NCBI GenBank assembly: GCA_977017575.1
Contig: CDRNVI010000025.1
Coordinates: 1-64,000 of the forward strand
Source: Paramoeba atlantica
Lineage: Eukaryota > Discosea
DNA length: 64,000 nucleotides
Direction: 5' to 3'
Shown: in pieces, positions 39,219 to 49,060 of the stretch
Numbering within the stretch: the first letter of the stretch is position 1
How the letters are laid out: each line of letters begins with the position of its first letter
Program-made: the position numbers and the translations under genes
The notes under the pieces: generated by a model
Told to the model about the DNA's origin: nothing
The model's database searches: none
The model's input: the letters and a program-made list of their open reading frames with translations, nothing else

Positions 39219-40653
39219 GTATACTAGGTTCGCGTGTTGAAGTAAAATCTATAATCTAAGAGGATTGTTTTGTTAATCTAAACGTTCTCATTTTCTTTGA
39301 GGGATGGATTTAAAATTCTTTGAGGTCTACGCCACGGTATCTAAAACGAATAACAGAGCTTTATGACTGGAGTTTCTCTGAGCTCGATTTCCAATACAGT
39401 CAATCTCAGTATTTCCACAATTCTTATATTACTATACCCCCCCCCCCCTACTTAATGGTCACTCTTCGCGTAACTCCATGGTTAAGAGGCGTCTGAAGCG
39501 GGACAGCAATTCTCTAAGCCGGAAAAGAGGGGGGGGGAATACAAGCATAGGCAGAGGTATGCACCGGAAGTTTGAAGTGCAATAGGGGTGATGCATTGCT
39601 GGAAGTTTTAATAAATTTGAAGGATTTTTTTTAAACCGTTATGATTTTCCTACTTCTTTTCCTAATTTTCCCACACCTTACCCACTTTTTCCCCCTTAAC
39701 GATTTTCCGCTTAACCGTTTTCCCTTGCCTTTTTTCACAACTTCCTTCTTTCTTTTTACTTCCTTTACTTCCCTTTCTTTACCTCCCTTTGCTTTTCCTT
39801 TCCTTTCCGTTCCTTTACTTCCCTTCCCTTTCCTCACTCGACTTTCAAACTCATTGGGGAGGTTGAGGACTCCCGGCGCTTTTACTAGGAGTCGGCCCAG
39901 GGAAAACTTTCCTCATGTGTTCTGGACCGGGTCTTTCGACCTCTCCCAGCTTGCCTTGGTAACCCTGCTCTTGTTGTACGAGAGGGCGCAAGAAATGGGC
40001 CTCCGCCGGCAGCGGAACATTCACAGAACCAGGTTGTGGCCGACGGGGAGGGGCAGGGTCCCCAGCCCAGGCACTACCTCACTTGGGGGTACCTAGTCGA
40101 CGGGGGCTAGGTGTGAGTATAGGTCCTGCCGACTCGACCAACACCCGACGGGTTCAGGCTGGTGAATGGGGGGGGCGATAATCACGTTCTCAAAGCTTTT
40201 TTTTGTCATCCCCCGAGCCCATTAGCGCACGCCCCTGCGGTACCAGTTTTGTACCGCGGCATGCGCTATCTGGGCGTTCCCCTTTAAGGAATACTGTGTA
40301 TGCGTTCATTTGTAAGATGTAAGCATGTACAAGTGGAGAAAAATCTAAAGTAAACCCCGCCCAGCGAAAAGTCAGCCCCCTCTAGCTTTTCAGCCACCCC
40401 AACTGTCCAGCCAGTGTCCTTTTGAGATCATTTTTGTTGCATTTTGCAGATCCTAACACAAAGACTTTGCGCGTTAAAGCATGGAACCAAAACTCTCGAA
40501 TGAGTGCATCCGATAGACGGATTATCACATTCACACTTTCTTCACACTTTTCAATCGAACAATTTCTCACTTTTCAAGTAAGTAATGGCTGTATATTGTA
40601 ATGGCTGTATACAACATTGGAGTTTTTTGCTTCCTGTATACTAATCGAATGTG
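39219..40653. other. repeat and low-complexity interval
   Basis: No host gene seen. 39645-39845 is a pyrimidine-rich tract (CTTCCTTT-type). A GC-rich segment at 39850-40160 is unlike its surroundings and may be mobile-element debris. A hairpin (AGCGCACGCCCCTGCGGTAC with its inverse) lies at 40223-40267. At 40350-40480 the sequence matches the left end of the Tc1-like transposon at 54144 (GTAAACCCCGC...AGCGAAAAG, then TTGTTGCATTTTGCAGATC). Confidence 0.5.
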
Positions 40654-40995
40654 TTACTCGGCCCATTTAAAAAATGTACAATTCCCTGTTCCGCAAGTCA
40701 AGAATCTACGATTTTTATTAGGTGACGCTTTTGTTACTTCACGAAGCGAGGCAGCCTTCCCGCAAAAGCATTCATCCGGATCTGTATTCAATTCTCTTTT
40801 CCAATGATTTGTTTTCTTTTGATAATTCGATGTTGTTGATGCTGCAGCGGCATTCAGAGGTACTTCGTCACTTGACGCAATATTTTCAAAGTTTAATAAT
40901 GAGAACCACTTCGTCGAACACTGCGTTGCTCTTGAGGGGAGCCTGCTTTCTTCAAGATTATTGATCACACAAAAAAGAACGAGGAGGCTTAGCAT
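40654..40995 (-). CDS. small GRF zinc-finger protein
   Basis: 113 residues from an ATG. The C-terminus is a GRF-type finger: C76-x-C78-G, T88, SPNKNRRFLTC101, C106 and FFKW (108-111), fitting CxCGx6Tx4GPNxGRxFYxCx4CxFFxW with GP replaced by SP. GRF fingers bind single-stranded nucleic acid and normally sit on larger enzymes (TOP3A, APE2, NEIL3, helicases). A free-standing 113-residue form is unusual. The first 13 residues are hydrophobic like a signal sequence, which does not fit a nuclear role, so the true start may differ. It may also be a fragment of a mobile element. Confidence 0.6.
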   Translation of the reverse strand: MLSLLVLFCVINNLEESRLPSRATQCSTKWFSLLNFENIASSDEVPLNAAAASTTSNYQKKTNHWKRELNTDPDECFCGKAASLREVTKASPNKNRRFLTCGTGNCTFFKWAE

Positions 40996-41566
40996 GGAAA
41001 ATTAATAGTAAATAATATGGACGAATATTTTTTAGAGTGACAAGATAAAACAGAACGCAATGGGTCCGTATTGTAAGTTCCGGGGCCGAGATAAATGCTT
41101 TGTCATAAAAACGAAACTGCAGAATGTGTACTTTAATTAGTAAGCTGCATGATACCAGTTTACCACCATTGAAACTTGGCGGCGAAAACGATTTGGGCGT
41201 CGCCACGTTTTATGGCGATGCCAATGACCATTATATAGCACGGTGTAGGAAGCCGTGGGTGTCCGAGGTGCACCCTCCACACTACCGTAGAAATGTCAGG
41301 GTCATAGTTCCGGGAACGACGAGTGTAGTAAAGGCTAATGGGAAGTGTTTCATCCTGCGTGCTGCTTCGAGAGTGTCATAGGCCTTGTGTTTAGTGGCCT
41401 CTGCCCAGGCAAGAGTAAGGAGTGACCAGGACAAGCAAACTGCATGATCCTTTGGAAATAATGCTTCATTGAAACAATAAGCGCAAATGCAACAAATAAT
41501 GGTGGTTGTAAAACTGTTGTCCTTCCTTCAGAGAGTCGTCCACTTCAATAGATACAGACAGTGCTA
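40996..41566. other. intergenic region
   Basis: A plus-strand 85-codon frame (41124-41381) has no recognised domain. GGTGGTTGTAAAAC at 41502 resembles the short hairpin of the fold-back elements. I see no supported gene. Confidence 0.35.
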
Positions 41567-42235
41567 TCAGAAGGCGCGTCGCATGTGCTTTTGTAACAAC
41601 GATAAATTGTTTTGCATGAATGACGCAATCTCGTCTTGTGGTGTTCCTCTTAGTTGCAGCTCTCCACGCTTTGTAACCAAGTACTTAAGACATAACTCCT
41701 CAAGTTGCGCGTACACAGAGTCTACGACAATTCCCACCTTACCATACGCGTCTAAAACTTTTAAGCATGACTCGGCGGAAAGAGTTTGTTTGCAGGAGGA
41801 CCGATTTATCAGTTCGGGTACAATACATCTCCAAAAAACTTCTTCAGCATAGTTGTACTCGGCTAGTAAAGCAATGCATGCTAAAGTGGAGCTCTCAATC
41901 CCTGCAGCATTTCGAATATGAGCTGCCACCATATCTAATAAATGACGGGAACGCAATTTGTGGGATAACATGTTTGTTAAAAGTGTGGCATTAAAAGACA
42001 TATGCGTACCTTTCTCACAGTGTATGCAATTCTTACCAACTTTATCGTGAGCAATGTAACTCTGACAAAGTTGGGAAAGCAACCTTTGATTTTCAGGCAG
42101 CACTGGAGACGTTGACTCCCAGTACAAGTATTTTAGTTGCAGTAAACTTGCGTGTATGTCTTCTGCATCGGCAAATCCAAGTGATAACGAACTTTGAACT
42201 CTGCCCAACAAGTTCGACAAAACAGGTTTCTGCAT
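41567..42235 (-). CDS. helical-repeat protein, FASTK/PPR-like
   Basis: 222 residues from the ATG at 42235; a GTG two codons upstream is less likely. All-alpha composition with repeating pairs of amphipathic helices (LLTNMLSHKLRSRHLLDMVA, LACIALLAEYNYAEEVFWRC, CLKVLDAYGKVGIVVDSVYA). The pattern of small helix pairs with a D-Y-K-G segment resembles the FASTK/RAP and octotricopeptide-like repeats that are common in kinetoplastid mitochondrial RNA-binding proteins. No RAP domain is visible at the C-terminus. It may be a short family member. There is no clear presequence. Confidence 0.6.
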   Translation of the reverse strand: MQKPVLSNLLGRVQSSLSLGFADAEDIHASLLQLKYLYWESTSPVLPENQRLLSQLCQSYIAHDKVGKNCIHCEKGTHMSFNATLLTNMLSHKLRSRHLLDMVAAHIRNAAGIESSTLACIALLAEYNYAEEVFWRCIVPELINRSSCKQTLSAESCLKVLDAYGKVGIVVDSVYAQLEELCLKYLVTKRGELQLRGTPQDEIASFMQNNLSLLQKHMRRAF

Positions 42236-42486
42236 GCTCACCTCGTTAAGACACTATGAAACAATATTTGGATCCTATTACAGTGTTATAAAGGGGGGGT
42301 ACGTCTATTGTTGGCAAACTAATAAAATCACCTATTGTTGGCAATCGGTTATTGTTGACATTTAATTAGTTTTTTTTGACCCATTGCCATGTATGACGGA
42401 TAAACTCCTGGAATCTGCTAAAGTAAAAATTTCCACTTTTTTCGAAACTTTTCGAAAATTTCCTCTTTTTCGAGGATACGTATACG

Positions 42487-43862
42487 TACAGGGGTGAAAA
42501 TCTCGTGGTGGGGGGGGTCTAAAATTCGTAAAAATTATCCAATTTTGGAAAGTAATAGCGCATTCGAGAGATCTCACAGAGTTGTATGTTTTAGCACTAT
42601 TTGCGGCCTGTGACTCAACATGAAACGATGAGACAAAAAAATCATGATTTTGTTTCTTGCCCAAATTTACGTTTTTTCAGTTTTTAGCTGTTTTTCAGTC
42701 AATATTAGCACTATATGCCCCAGAAACGGATTCGTTCCCGAACCTCACGTGGCGTACTCAGCGACAGGTCCTATTCCTCCCCCGCACGGGTGATACCAAG
42801 TCACCGTATGCTTCTTGTCTCAGATTATCTTGAGACAGGGTCCTATTCTCGGACAGCCCAAAACTTCGGCGTCCACGAAAATACAGTAAAACGTCTTGTG
42901 ATACGCTATGAGAACACTGGAGACGTGGAAAGCTCTCCTATTTCACGCCCATCTCCTGTCAGTACCCCTGCGCTGCACGAAGCAGCTATCCGCCTCATTG
43001 ATGAGGGATACCGTGACCTCCCGTACGGGATTGAGAACTGGTGTGCACTCCATAGAGTTGTGCTTTCTCTTGGATTTCAGTGTTCAAGACCAACTTTGGT
43101 TAACGCCATGAAGAGCCATGGTATGATCATGCGAACTTTAAAAAGAAAGCCCGCACTGACCGATGAACACAAGAGGAAACGAGTGCATTTTTGTTCTGAG
43201 ATGCTCACTTGGTCAGATACCCAACTGAGACAAATTGTTTTCTGCGATGAGAAGAAGTTCACTTGCGGTAGGGGACGAAACAAAATTACTTACCTTTGCC
43301 GGAAGACTGACCCCGCCAAGGAACAGCAGGGAGAGCTAGAACCTTGGTATCCTTGATAATTGTCCTGTTCATAATTCTGCGCGAACAACCTTTCGCAACG
43401 AAGGTATTAATGTACTCTCTTGGCCTGCAAAATCCCCCGATTTAAACACCATTGAAAACCTTTGGGGGACCATGGACAGGATCAAAAATGATCTTCGACC
43501 CAAGAATTGGGCTGAATTAGTATCGGCCATTGAGACAGCGTTCGAAAGATTACAATCAGAACGCAAGCAAGAATGTATTAACACGATGAGCAGTTTCCGC
43601 AAGCGTTGTCGCATCGTTATTGAGCGAAACGGGTCTTCCTGTGGGTATTAAGGGTAATTTTTGACCATTTTTTACAGTTTTTCAAATTTGCAAATCGTGT
43701 TTTTGACCCTTTCATCAAAGGGGGGTACCCCCCTAACCCCCGCAAACTGCCTATCTTAAAACATACAACTCTGCGAGAGCTCTCGAACGCGCTATTATTT
43801 TCCAAAATTGGACAAATTTTACGAATTTTAGACCCCCCCACCATGGGATTTTCACCCCTGTA
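42487..43862 (+). mobile_element. Tc1/mariner-like transposon with both ends
   Basis: Both terminal inverted repeats of about 100 bases are present: TACAGGGGTGAAAATCTCGT at the left and GATTTTCACCCCTGTA at the right, flanked by TA. The transposase is coded on the plus strand. It sits inside the CTATTGTTGGC MITE, and joining the flanks at the TA gives a near-palindrome (CGAGGATACGTATACGTA and TGTATCCTCG). The copy is internally deleted in the transposase and thus probably inactive by itself, but its ends look usable by a related transposase. Confidence 0.9.
42715..43651 (+). pseudogene. Tc1/mariner-like transposase, internally deleted
   Basis: From the ATG at 42715, residues 1-60 are basic, followed by a helix-turn-helix (SYSRTAQNFGVHENTVKRLV) and a second DNA-binding module (GFQCSRPTLVNAMKSHGM). 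The first catalytic Asp is in QIVFCDEKKF. The frame stops at 43356. The block with the second Asp (DNCPVHNSAR, 43356-43386) and the final Glu (SPDLNTIENLWG) follows in another frame, to a TAA at 43651. The region between is missing about 60-70 codons, which are still present in the other copy at 1373-1600. I count 32 residues between the second Asp and the Glu, shorter than the usual 34. Confidence 0.85.
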
Positions 43863-44045
43863 TGTATCCTCGTGTATGTGAGGGGGAGGTGATGGTAGTG
43901 TAGGTGATAAAAGTAGCGTAAGTTACCTTGATAGCCAACAATAGATGATTTTATTGCCGTTCCATCTATTGTTGGTTAAGGTGGGTATTGTATCATCTAT
44001 TGTTGGCAAAAAAAGTTGCCAACAATAGACGAGCCCCCCCTTTAT

Positions 44046-44644
44046 TTAATTACGGTATTATTTAATTACGCTTTTAAGGTTATTTTTGGCTAAAATTAAT
44101 CTTAATTAAATTAACCATAATATAATACACTCGTAAATTAATAATTTTTGAACACACTTTTTGAATAACTTTTATGCGCCCAAGACATTGGATTCGTCTG
44201 TGATCATTTTGTAAGGGCTTGTGTTTCGTATGAAAGCGAGGTCGATGGTGATAGACATGAAAAAAAGTATTTTTGTTCGGGGCTAAAAATAATCTTAATT
44301 AAAAATAACGTAATTAAAAATAACCGTAATATAATCCACCCGTATTTGAATACTTCACTGTATTTCTATATATTCGTTAATTTTATGACCAGTTGACCAT
44401 TGACGAGTTGCAAATTAACCTTAGCACGTGGGACCTTAGATACTTAGAAGTCCCCCAATAGTCTTTTTTACTACTGTTTGTAACACAGGATTGTACACAG
44501 ATTTGTACTAACAGAATAGTATTGTTTCATTGGATGTGAACTTGTAAAAAAGGTAAGACCAATATTTTTACCAAAGCGACAACAAAGACAATTTGTATTT
44601 GCATGCTTACTATAGTAAAGCGTCTCATTAGAATGCAAAGACCA
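44046..44644. other. AT-rich intergenic region
   Basis: No gene. Short repeats of TAATTACGTTATTTTTAATT type (44050-44110, 44280-44340) include partial inverse copies and may be another small repeat. Confidence 0.35.
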
Positions 44645-45409
44645 TTAGTTTCGGCGAGCGCTCGGACACAAATCGAACAACGGACAGTTTTGGCACTTTG
44701 GTCTTTGACTAGTGCACAATGTTTGACCGAACCCCACGACCAATGGGTTTATTTGGGCCCAATGCTCTCTCGGCAACCATTGCTGAAGTTCTTCTGCTGT
44801 TTTCTGCGGTGTATTCGCTCGTGCAGAGACCCATCTCCACCGTTGAAATATGCGCTCCATATGTACATCCACGCTAATGCCCTCTACAATGTTGTGACAA
44901 CATTGTAAAAAGAGATGTGCCATCTTTGAACCCACCCCGGGAAAGGAACATAGCTGTTGAAAGTTGGCTGGGATTCGACCTTGATGCTGCGTGAGGATTT
45001 GTTCAGTTGTCTTTTTAATGTAATCCGTCTTCTTATTGTGAAACCCTACTCCGGAAAGAAGCTCATTTAATGTGGAGCGGGGTAGCTGATGAATAGATTC
45101 CGGGGTAAGTCCGTTATGTTGCACTAACTTCTGAACAGTCAGAGAAGTTACTTCATCTTTGGTTTGACTACTTAGCATGAGAGAAATCAGTGTGCGGTAT
45201 TCCCTTACCTTTTTAAGGTCAGCAGTTTCAATAGAGTCCATGCAACGAGTACGCTTCCTTCCACTTCGAGATAGTCTCACCTGTTTTTCAGACGCCCATT
45301 GGTCAAAAAGTGCTCCAGCGCCCATAGAATCTACTGGGGCTCTATTCGTCTTTCGATACTGGATTAACCTTGTCAGGAGCTGACTCCAATCTTTTGGCGC
45401 TTTGGTCAT
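44645..45409 (-). CDS. NTH1: endonuclease III homologue (bifunctional DNA glycosylase/AP lyase)
   Basis: 254 residues from the ATG at 45409. It excises oxidised pyrimidines and cuts the resulting abasic site in base-excision repair. The helix-hairpin-helix motif is LCSFPGVGSKMAHLFL with catalytic Lys162, the catalytic Asp is Asp181 in SVDVHMER, and the C-terminal iron-sulphur cluster is C232-x6-C239-x2-C242-x5-C248, all canonical. The N-terminal 60 residues are basic and could hold nuclear or mitochondrial targeting. The length is normal. It is the downstream neighbour of the Nopp140-type gene on the same strand. Confidence 0.95.
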   Translation of the reverse strand: MTKAPKDWSQLLTRLIQYRKTNRAPVDSMGAGALFDQWASEKQVRLSRSGRKRTRCMDSIETADLKKVREYRTLISLMLSSQTKDEVTSLTVQKLVQHNGLTPESIHQLPRSTLNELLSGVGFHNKKTDYIKKTTEQILTQHQGRIPANFQQLCSFPGVGSKMAHLFLQCCHNIVEGISVDVHMERIFQRWRWVSARANTPQKTAEELQQWLPREHWAQINPLVVGFGQTLCTSQRPKCQNCPLFDLCPSARRN

Positions 45410-45683
45410 GTGAAACTTCAAGAAAAGCGAAAAAAAAGTAAGAGGAAATGTACGTCATGCACATGTATCCTATGAAATGGAGTTTTTTGATTTTTTGTAC
45501 ACCTATTTATACCCTTCATTAAAATGTGCACTTCTGTAGGAGACTGAGTCTTGCTGACTTGCTCACTGACAAAACGCGTCCGCCGAACTGTACGGACGTT
45601 AACATGACGTGCCCCCCTAGACCCCCTGGAAAAAGACCCCCCTAGAAGTATATTGCAAAATGGCTTGTAATTTTATTTCTTGC

Positions 45684-46214
45684 TCATTCGTCCGAGTCCT
45701 CGAACTTCGTACTCCGCACACTATCATTCAGCTCTACCGCATAGACTTTATTTTTGTTTTTTTGCTTTTCCTTGGTAAAGTTTTTGCCCCGGACTGTGAC
45801 CAACTTACGGTTTAGGGGATGCTGCATATCTCGCATAAACGCACTATTATCGCGCACCTCGTCGTGGTCGAATGTCACGCGTTCGGCATCAATACGACAA
45901 AAAGGGCGAGAAGGGTTGTGTCTCGCCTGTTTCTGTGGTGGATAGACTGTATTTATCTGAGCTTGCTCGTCCGGTGGGGTTTCCATTCGGTTAGTTGTTT
46001 TCTTTTCGGAATAGACTGGAGAGACACCCTTAGAAGAAACTGTGTTCTGTACGATAGCTTCTTTTTTTATGACTTTGTCCGTTAACTTTCGCTTAAATTG
46101 CTTGTATAATTGCTTTCCTTCGACTTCGTCGTGAAGAATAAGTTTCAAGTACTTTAAGACTAAACTCTCTACGTTCGTCCCAAGCAATCCATTTTTCGGG
46201 AAATCATTCATCAT
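45684..46214 (-). CDS. Nopp140/Srp40-type nucleolar phosphoprotein, short form
   Basis: 176 residues from the ATG at 46214 (the following codon is also ATG). The C-terminal 60 residues match the Srp40/NOLC1 domain: PFCRIDAERVTF, DNSAFMRDM, VRGKNFTKEKQKNKN, and a final acidic S-x-KFEDSDE. The N-terminal part (NVESLVLKYLKLILHDEVEG) is a helical, LisH-like start as in Nopp140. The long Ser/acidic-Lys repeats that separate these domains in other eukaryotes are almost absent. The family acts in the nucleolus and Cajal bodies as an assembly chaperone for snoRNPs and Pol I. T. brucei has Nopp140 and a Nopp140-like protein, so a reduced form is plausible. Confidence 0.75.
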   Translation of the reverse strand: MMNDFPKNGLLGTNVESLVLKYLKLILHDEVEGKQLYKQFKRKLTDKVIKKEAIVQNTVSSKGVSPVYSEKKTTNRMETPPDEQAQINTVYPPQKQARHNPSRPFCRIDAERVTFDHDEVRDNSAFMRDMQHPLNRKLVTVRGKNFTKEKQKNKNKVYAVELNDSVRSTKFEDSDE

Positions 46215-46414
46215 ACGTTTTTTCCTAGCCCAAATATTAGGAAAAAAATAGCTTTTCGTTGGCAAGAAACAAATGCATGACTTGCATCTTGTGCTACAAG
46301 ATTAATAACAGTACTACAAGACCATAAGAGTAAACTTACAAGCTTATTTCAATATGCAGAGACGTGTGTGTTCTAAAAGTCTCAGAACAAAGGGCCAATT
46401 TCCAACCCACCCCC

Positions 46415-47305
46415 TCACTCCCCACCCTCCTCTCTACTCCAATACCTCCTCTCCGACAGAAACGGCGCCAACGCAAAGATCACCCCATGGCGATACGTCT
46501 CCGCCCGCGGCAACTGCCCCCCCGTCAACACCCCCATCGCCCCCAACCCCTCCCGTACCCCCTCCACCCCCGACACCTCCTCCAGCACCTCCCCCAGCTC
46601 CCTCCCCTGCTCCAGGATCGGTCTCATCAACACCTCCCCTAGGGCGTACCGTCCACTACTCCCCACCCCCTCCACCCCGGTCTCACGGTGTACGATCACC
46701 ACCCACCCGGACTCATAGTAGTGACGCCCACTACTACTGCTACCCCCACTCCCACTCCCCCCGACACGCTCTATCCCCCCCTCTATCCCCACACCGTAGT
46801 CCACGGGGCCGTTGTGTGCGGCCGCCGCGGCGTGCAGGGCGCCCACGGCCCGGTTACGTGCGCCTTGGATCGTGGCGGCCACGTCCAGGGGCTGGGGCGG
46901 GACCCCGGTGGGTACGGCGTGGGGGGTGATGCGGTGGGTGTGGGAGGGGAAGCACTGGGTGAGGGCGGCGTGGACCGCGGAGAGCTTGGCCGGGTTGGTG
47001 GTGCCGACAGCCCAGCGGAGGGTGGGGGAGGGGGAAGAAGGAGGTGATGATGACGGGGATGAGGAAACGGAAACAAAGGAAGGGGAAGCAGAAGAAGAAG
47101 AAGAGGAAGCAGAAGAAGAGGGAGATGGTGAAGGGGAAGAAGCTGAAGCTGAAGATGATGAAGAGGGGGAGGAGGAAGGGGGGGAAGACATGGAGGGCTT
47201 GATGTCTTGGGGAGAGATGGAAGGGAAGGAGTGGAGAAGGAGGAGGAGGAGGAAGAGGGGAAGGAGGGGAGAAAGGGGAAGGGGTCGTTGGGGGTGGTGG
47301 GACAT
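46415..47305 (-). CDS. inosine/xanthosine triphosphatase (DUF84, YjjX family) with N-terminal hydrophobic leader
   Basis: 296 residues from an ATG. From about residue 95 the protein follows E. coli YjjX in order: WAVGTTNPAKLSAVHAAL, TGVPPQPLD, GARNRAVGAL, YGVGIEGGIE, a WVVIVHRETG strand, GALGVLT-like GAMGVLTGGQLPR and HGVIFALAPF. YjjX-type enzymes hydrolyse non-canonical purine (ITP/XTP) nucleotides. A Gly/Ser insert follows the IEGGIE motif. Residues 11-30 are strongly hydrophobic (LSPLLPLFLLLLLLHSF) like a signal peptide, and residues 35-90 are Ser/Pro only. A cytosolic start at Met39 is the alternative. There is no Met between Met39 and the domain, so the Ser-rich tract must be translated. 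Confidence 0.85.
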   Translation of the reverse strand: MSHHPQRPLPLSPLLPLFLLLLLLHSFPSISPQDIKPSMSSPPSSSPSSSSSASASSPSPSPSSSASSSSSSASPSFVSVSSSPSSSPPSSPSPTLRWAVGTTNPAKLSAVHAALTQCFPSHTHRITPHAVPTGVPPQPLDVAATIQGARNRAVGALHAAAAAHNGPVDYGVGIEGGIERVGGSGSGGSSSSGRHYYESGWVVIVHRETGVEGVGSSGRYALGEVLMRPILEQGRELGEVLEEVSGVEGVREGLGAMGVLTGGQLPRAETYRHGVIFALAPFLSERRYWSREEGGE

Positions 47306-48569
47306 GGGAGATGGGGGAGAGAGGGTAGGGAGGGTTGTGGATAGGGATGAGAAAAAGATCCTAGGGAAAACATGTGGGATGGGGTGTGTATACGGAACGC
47401 ACTACAGTGCTTTTGAGGGGCCGAAACCTCACCGAAACTTCGACTCGCAACCCCTCATGTACATGCTGGAACTAACGGATGAATGAAAACGCCGAGGAAT
47501 CGAGTTCTCTTTCTAAATTAACGTATCAACACCAACTTCACTGGGTGATGACCAAGATTGGGCTTTAAAGTAATATTTCGGTGGATATTCAGTAGTTGGG
47601 GTGAAAGAGTCTGTATTGCAACATCCGATACGAACATTTTCAAGCTAATTATGATCTCTGACACCAGAGGTTCTTCAGATAGACCATCGGATGAGAAATC
47701 GTCACCACATGCGAAAGAATTAGTAAGCTACAAAGTGCTATGACGGGTTTCTGATCTGCATAATCATCCACGGGTAATTCTTCGATATTTATGATACACA
47801 CTAAGCGATGCACACTCTTCGAGTCTTGTAGACGGGAATTAGCTAAGTTCTTTATGTGCATCCCTTTGTGTGTCAATCTGCCTTCACTGGATGAACGTAT
47901 TGAAGCCATCGGTTACTTTCCAGATAGACAATTTTTGGCTGGTGACATGCGTCGAAACAACGGCAACGTTTGGGTTCTTTTTCATTGTGTTAATTCACTG
48001 TTGTTTGCGTCCAGATCGTACTACAATCTGTTATGAGCTCCTTCGACACTCTCAGTATGCATTTCGACCTCCCGGGGATGCGCAGCCCCCTGATTGGCTT
48101 CTCGAGGCCGAAACCTTACAACACCCTGATGCCGTAGTGTCTCTCCGCGACGGCTCTGAGTTTATCATTGAGCTCACCAGCCCGTGGGAAGACAACATAC
48201 CGGCTGTTTTTGAGCGAAAGCTACATAAATAGCTACATAAAAGCTACATAAATAGCACTTCTTCTTTTTCTTCTTCGGTTCTTCCGCACTTCTTCACCAC
48301 CGTAAGTTGCGGCATCCGAACGAAATAGGAGCGCGCGGAAGTCTTCATCACTCGTCACGAGCCCTAAATATTTTGTTCCCGAACGACAAAACAAAAGCTA
48401 GCAAATGTCGCGAGGAAATAGTCACCAGAGCGCAGAGAGGAAGCTTCATGCTTTTTCAGAACCGTGACTCCCCGCTCTGGAACCCAAGTGACGTGGCGGT
48501 CAATGATGGGTAATGACCGTTCGGAAGGCGCGTTGTGTGCGCGCTTACTGTGACATAATCACTTTTCCG
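47306..48569. other. interval with retrotransposon endonuclease relic
   Basis: No host gene seen. Apart from the RLE relic at 48090-48510 there are short tandem AGCTACATAAA units at 48222-48258 and a pyrimidine run at 48258-48300. The remainder is unassigned. Confidence 0.45.
48090..48510 (+). pseudogene. retrotransposon restriction-like endonuclease domain relic, second copy
   Basis: Plus-strand translation gives LQHPDAVVSLRDGSEFIIEL and TSPWEDNIPAVFERKLHK, matching the PD...ELT-PWE...ER core of the RLE domain seen at 7425-7866. Downstream, in another frame, RDSPLWNP matches the terminal motif RDSPQW there. The two copies are diverged and both broken. It is a LINE fossil without a remaining RT. 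Confidence 0.55.
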
Positions 48570-49060
48570 AAATAGTCTTGCCCGAAATGGCAAAAAAAAT
48601 ATTTTTCCAAAATCGTTTCCCCTATTGTATTTTGATAGTTTGGGGCCTGTACTAGCTTTCTACGACGTTGTCTTCGCAGCACACCCTTTCTCGGAGCCGT
48701 GGTATGCCCTCGAAAATGACCCATTTTTGACTAAACGAGGGTGAAAAAGTATTTTTCGGACCCCAAGGGGCCTTTTTGTGTCGAAAGAATTGTATGGTTG
48801 GAGTCGCATTCTCTATCCAATACGTTCGGTAGGACTTCATTCATGCCTACGAGTGATTTCCCACGCGCACATGTCGGATTTAATGCTCTGAGAGCAAACA
48901 TTTAAGCAAAAAAATGATCCCTTTTTTACCCGAAAATCGGCTATTTTTGGGTATAATATTTCCGTTTTCTTTAGTTTTCCAGGCCAAATTTTCTTTTTTA
49001 GGCTCTTCGTTAAACGCGGTGGTAGTTTTCAACGCGAAGCGCGCAGCATGAGTGACTTCT
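48570..49060 (-). mobile_element. fold-back element, copy 3 (partial), split by a transposon
   Basis: 48585-49000 matches 370-760 of copy 1 in inverse orientation, including the tract around CATTCTCTATCCAATACGTT. The long hairpin begins at 48987, and its left arm and loop end at 49060. The right arm (TTGAAAACGACCACCGCG...) continues at 50361-50395 after the transposon. The far end is missing or too diverged to see. Confidence 0.75.

Larger units (their letters stand above)
42288..44045. mobile_element. MITE with CTATTGTTGGC repeats, split by a Tc1-like transposon
   Basis: The left end (TTATAAAGGGGGGGTACGTC then TATTGTTGGCAA) and the right end (TTGCCAACAATAGACGAG then CCCCCCCTTTAT) are inverted repeats. 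Several additional CTATTGTTGGC copies occur just inside both ends. The element is interrupted at 42487-43862 by a Tc1/mariner-like transposon, so it is older than that insertion. No coding sequence of its own remains. Confidence 0.8.

Noticed and set aside
39641-40096. A 151-codon plus-strand ORF
   Set aside because: The first half is translated pyrimidine tract (Phe/Leu/Pro/Ser), the second has no domain, and the strand opposes all host genes.
46354-47486. Ser/Pro-rich leader of the ITPase as untranslated pyrimidine tract only
   Set aside because: There is no Met between residue 39 and the conserved domain, so at least part of the tract must be coding.
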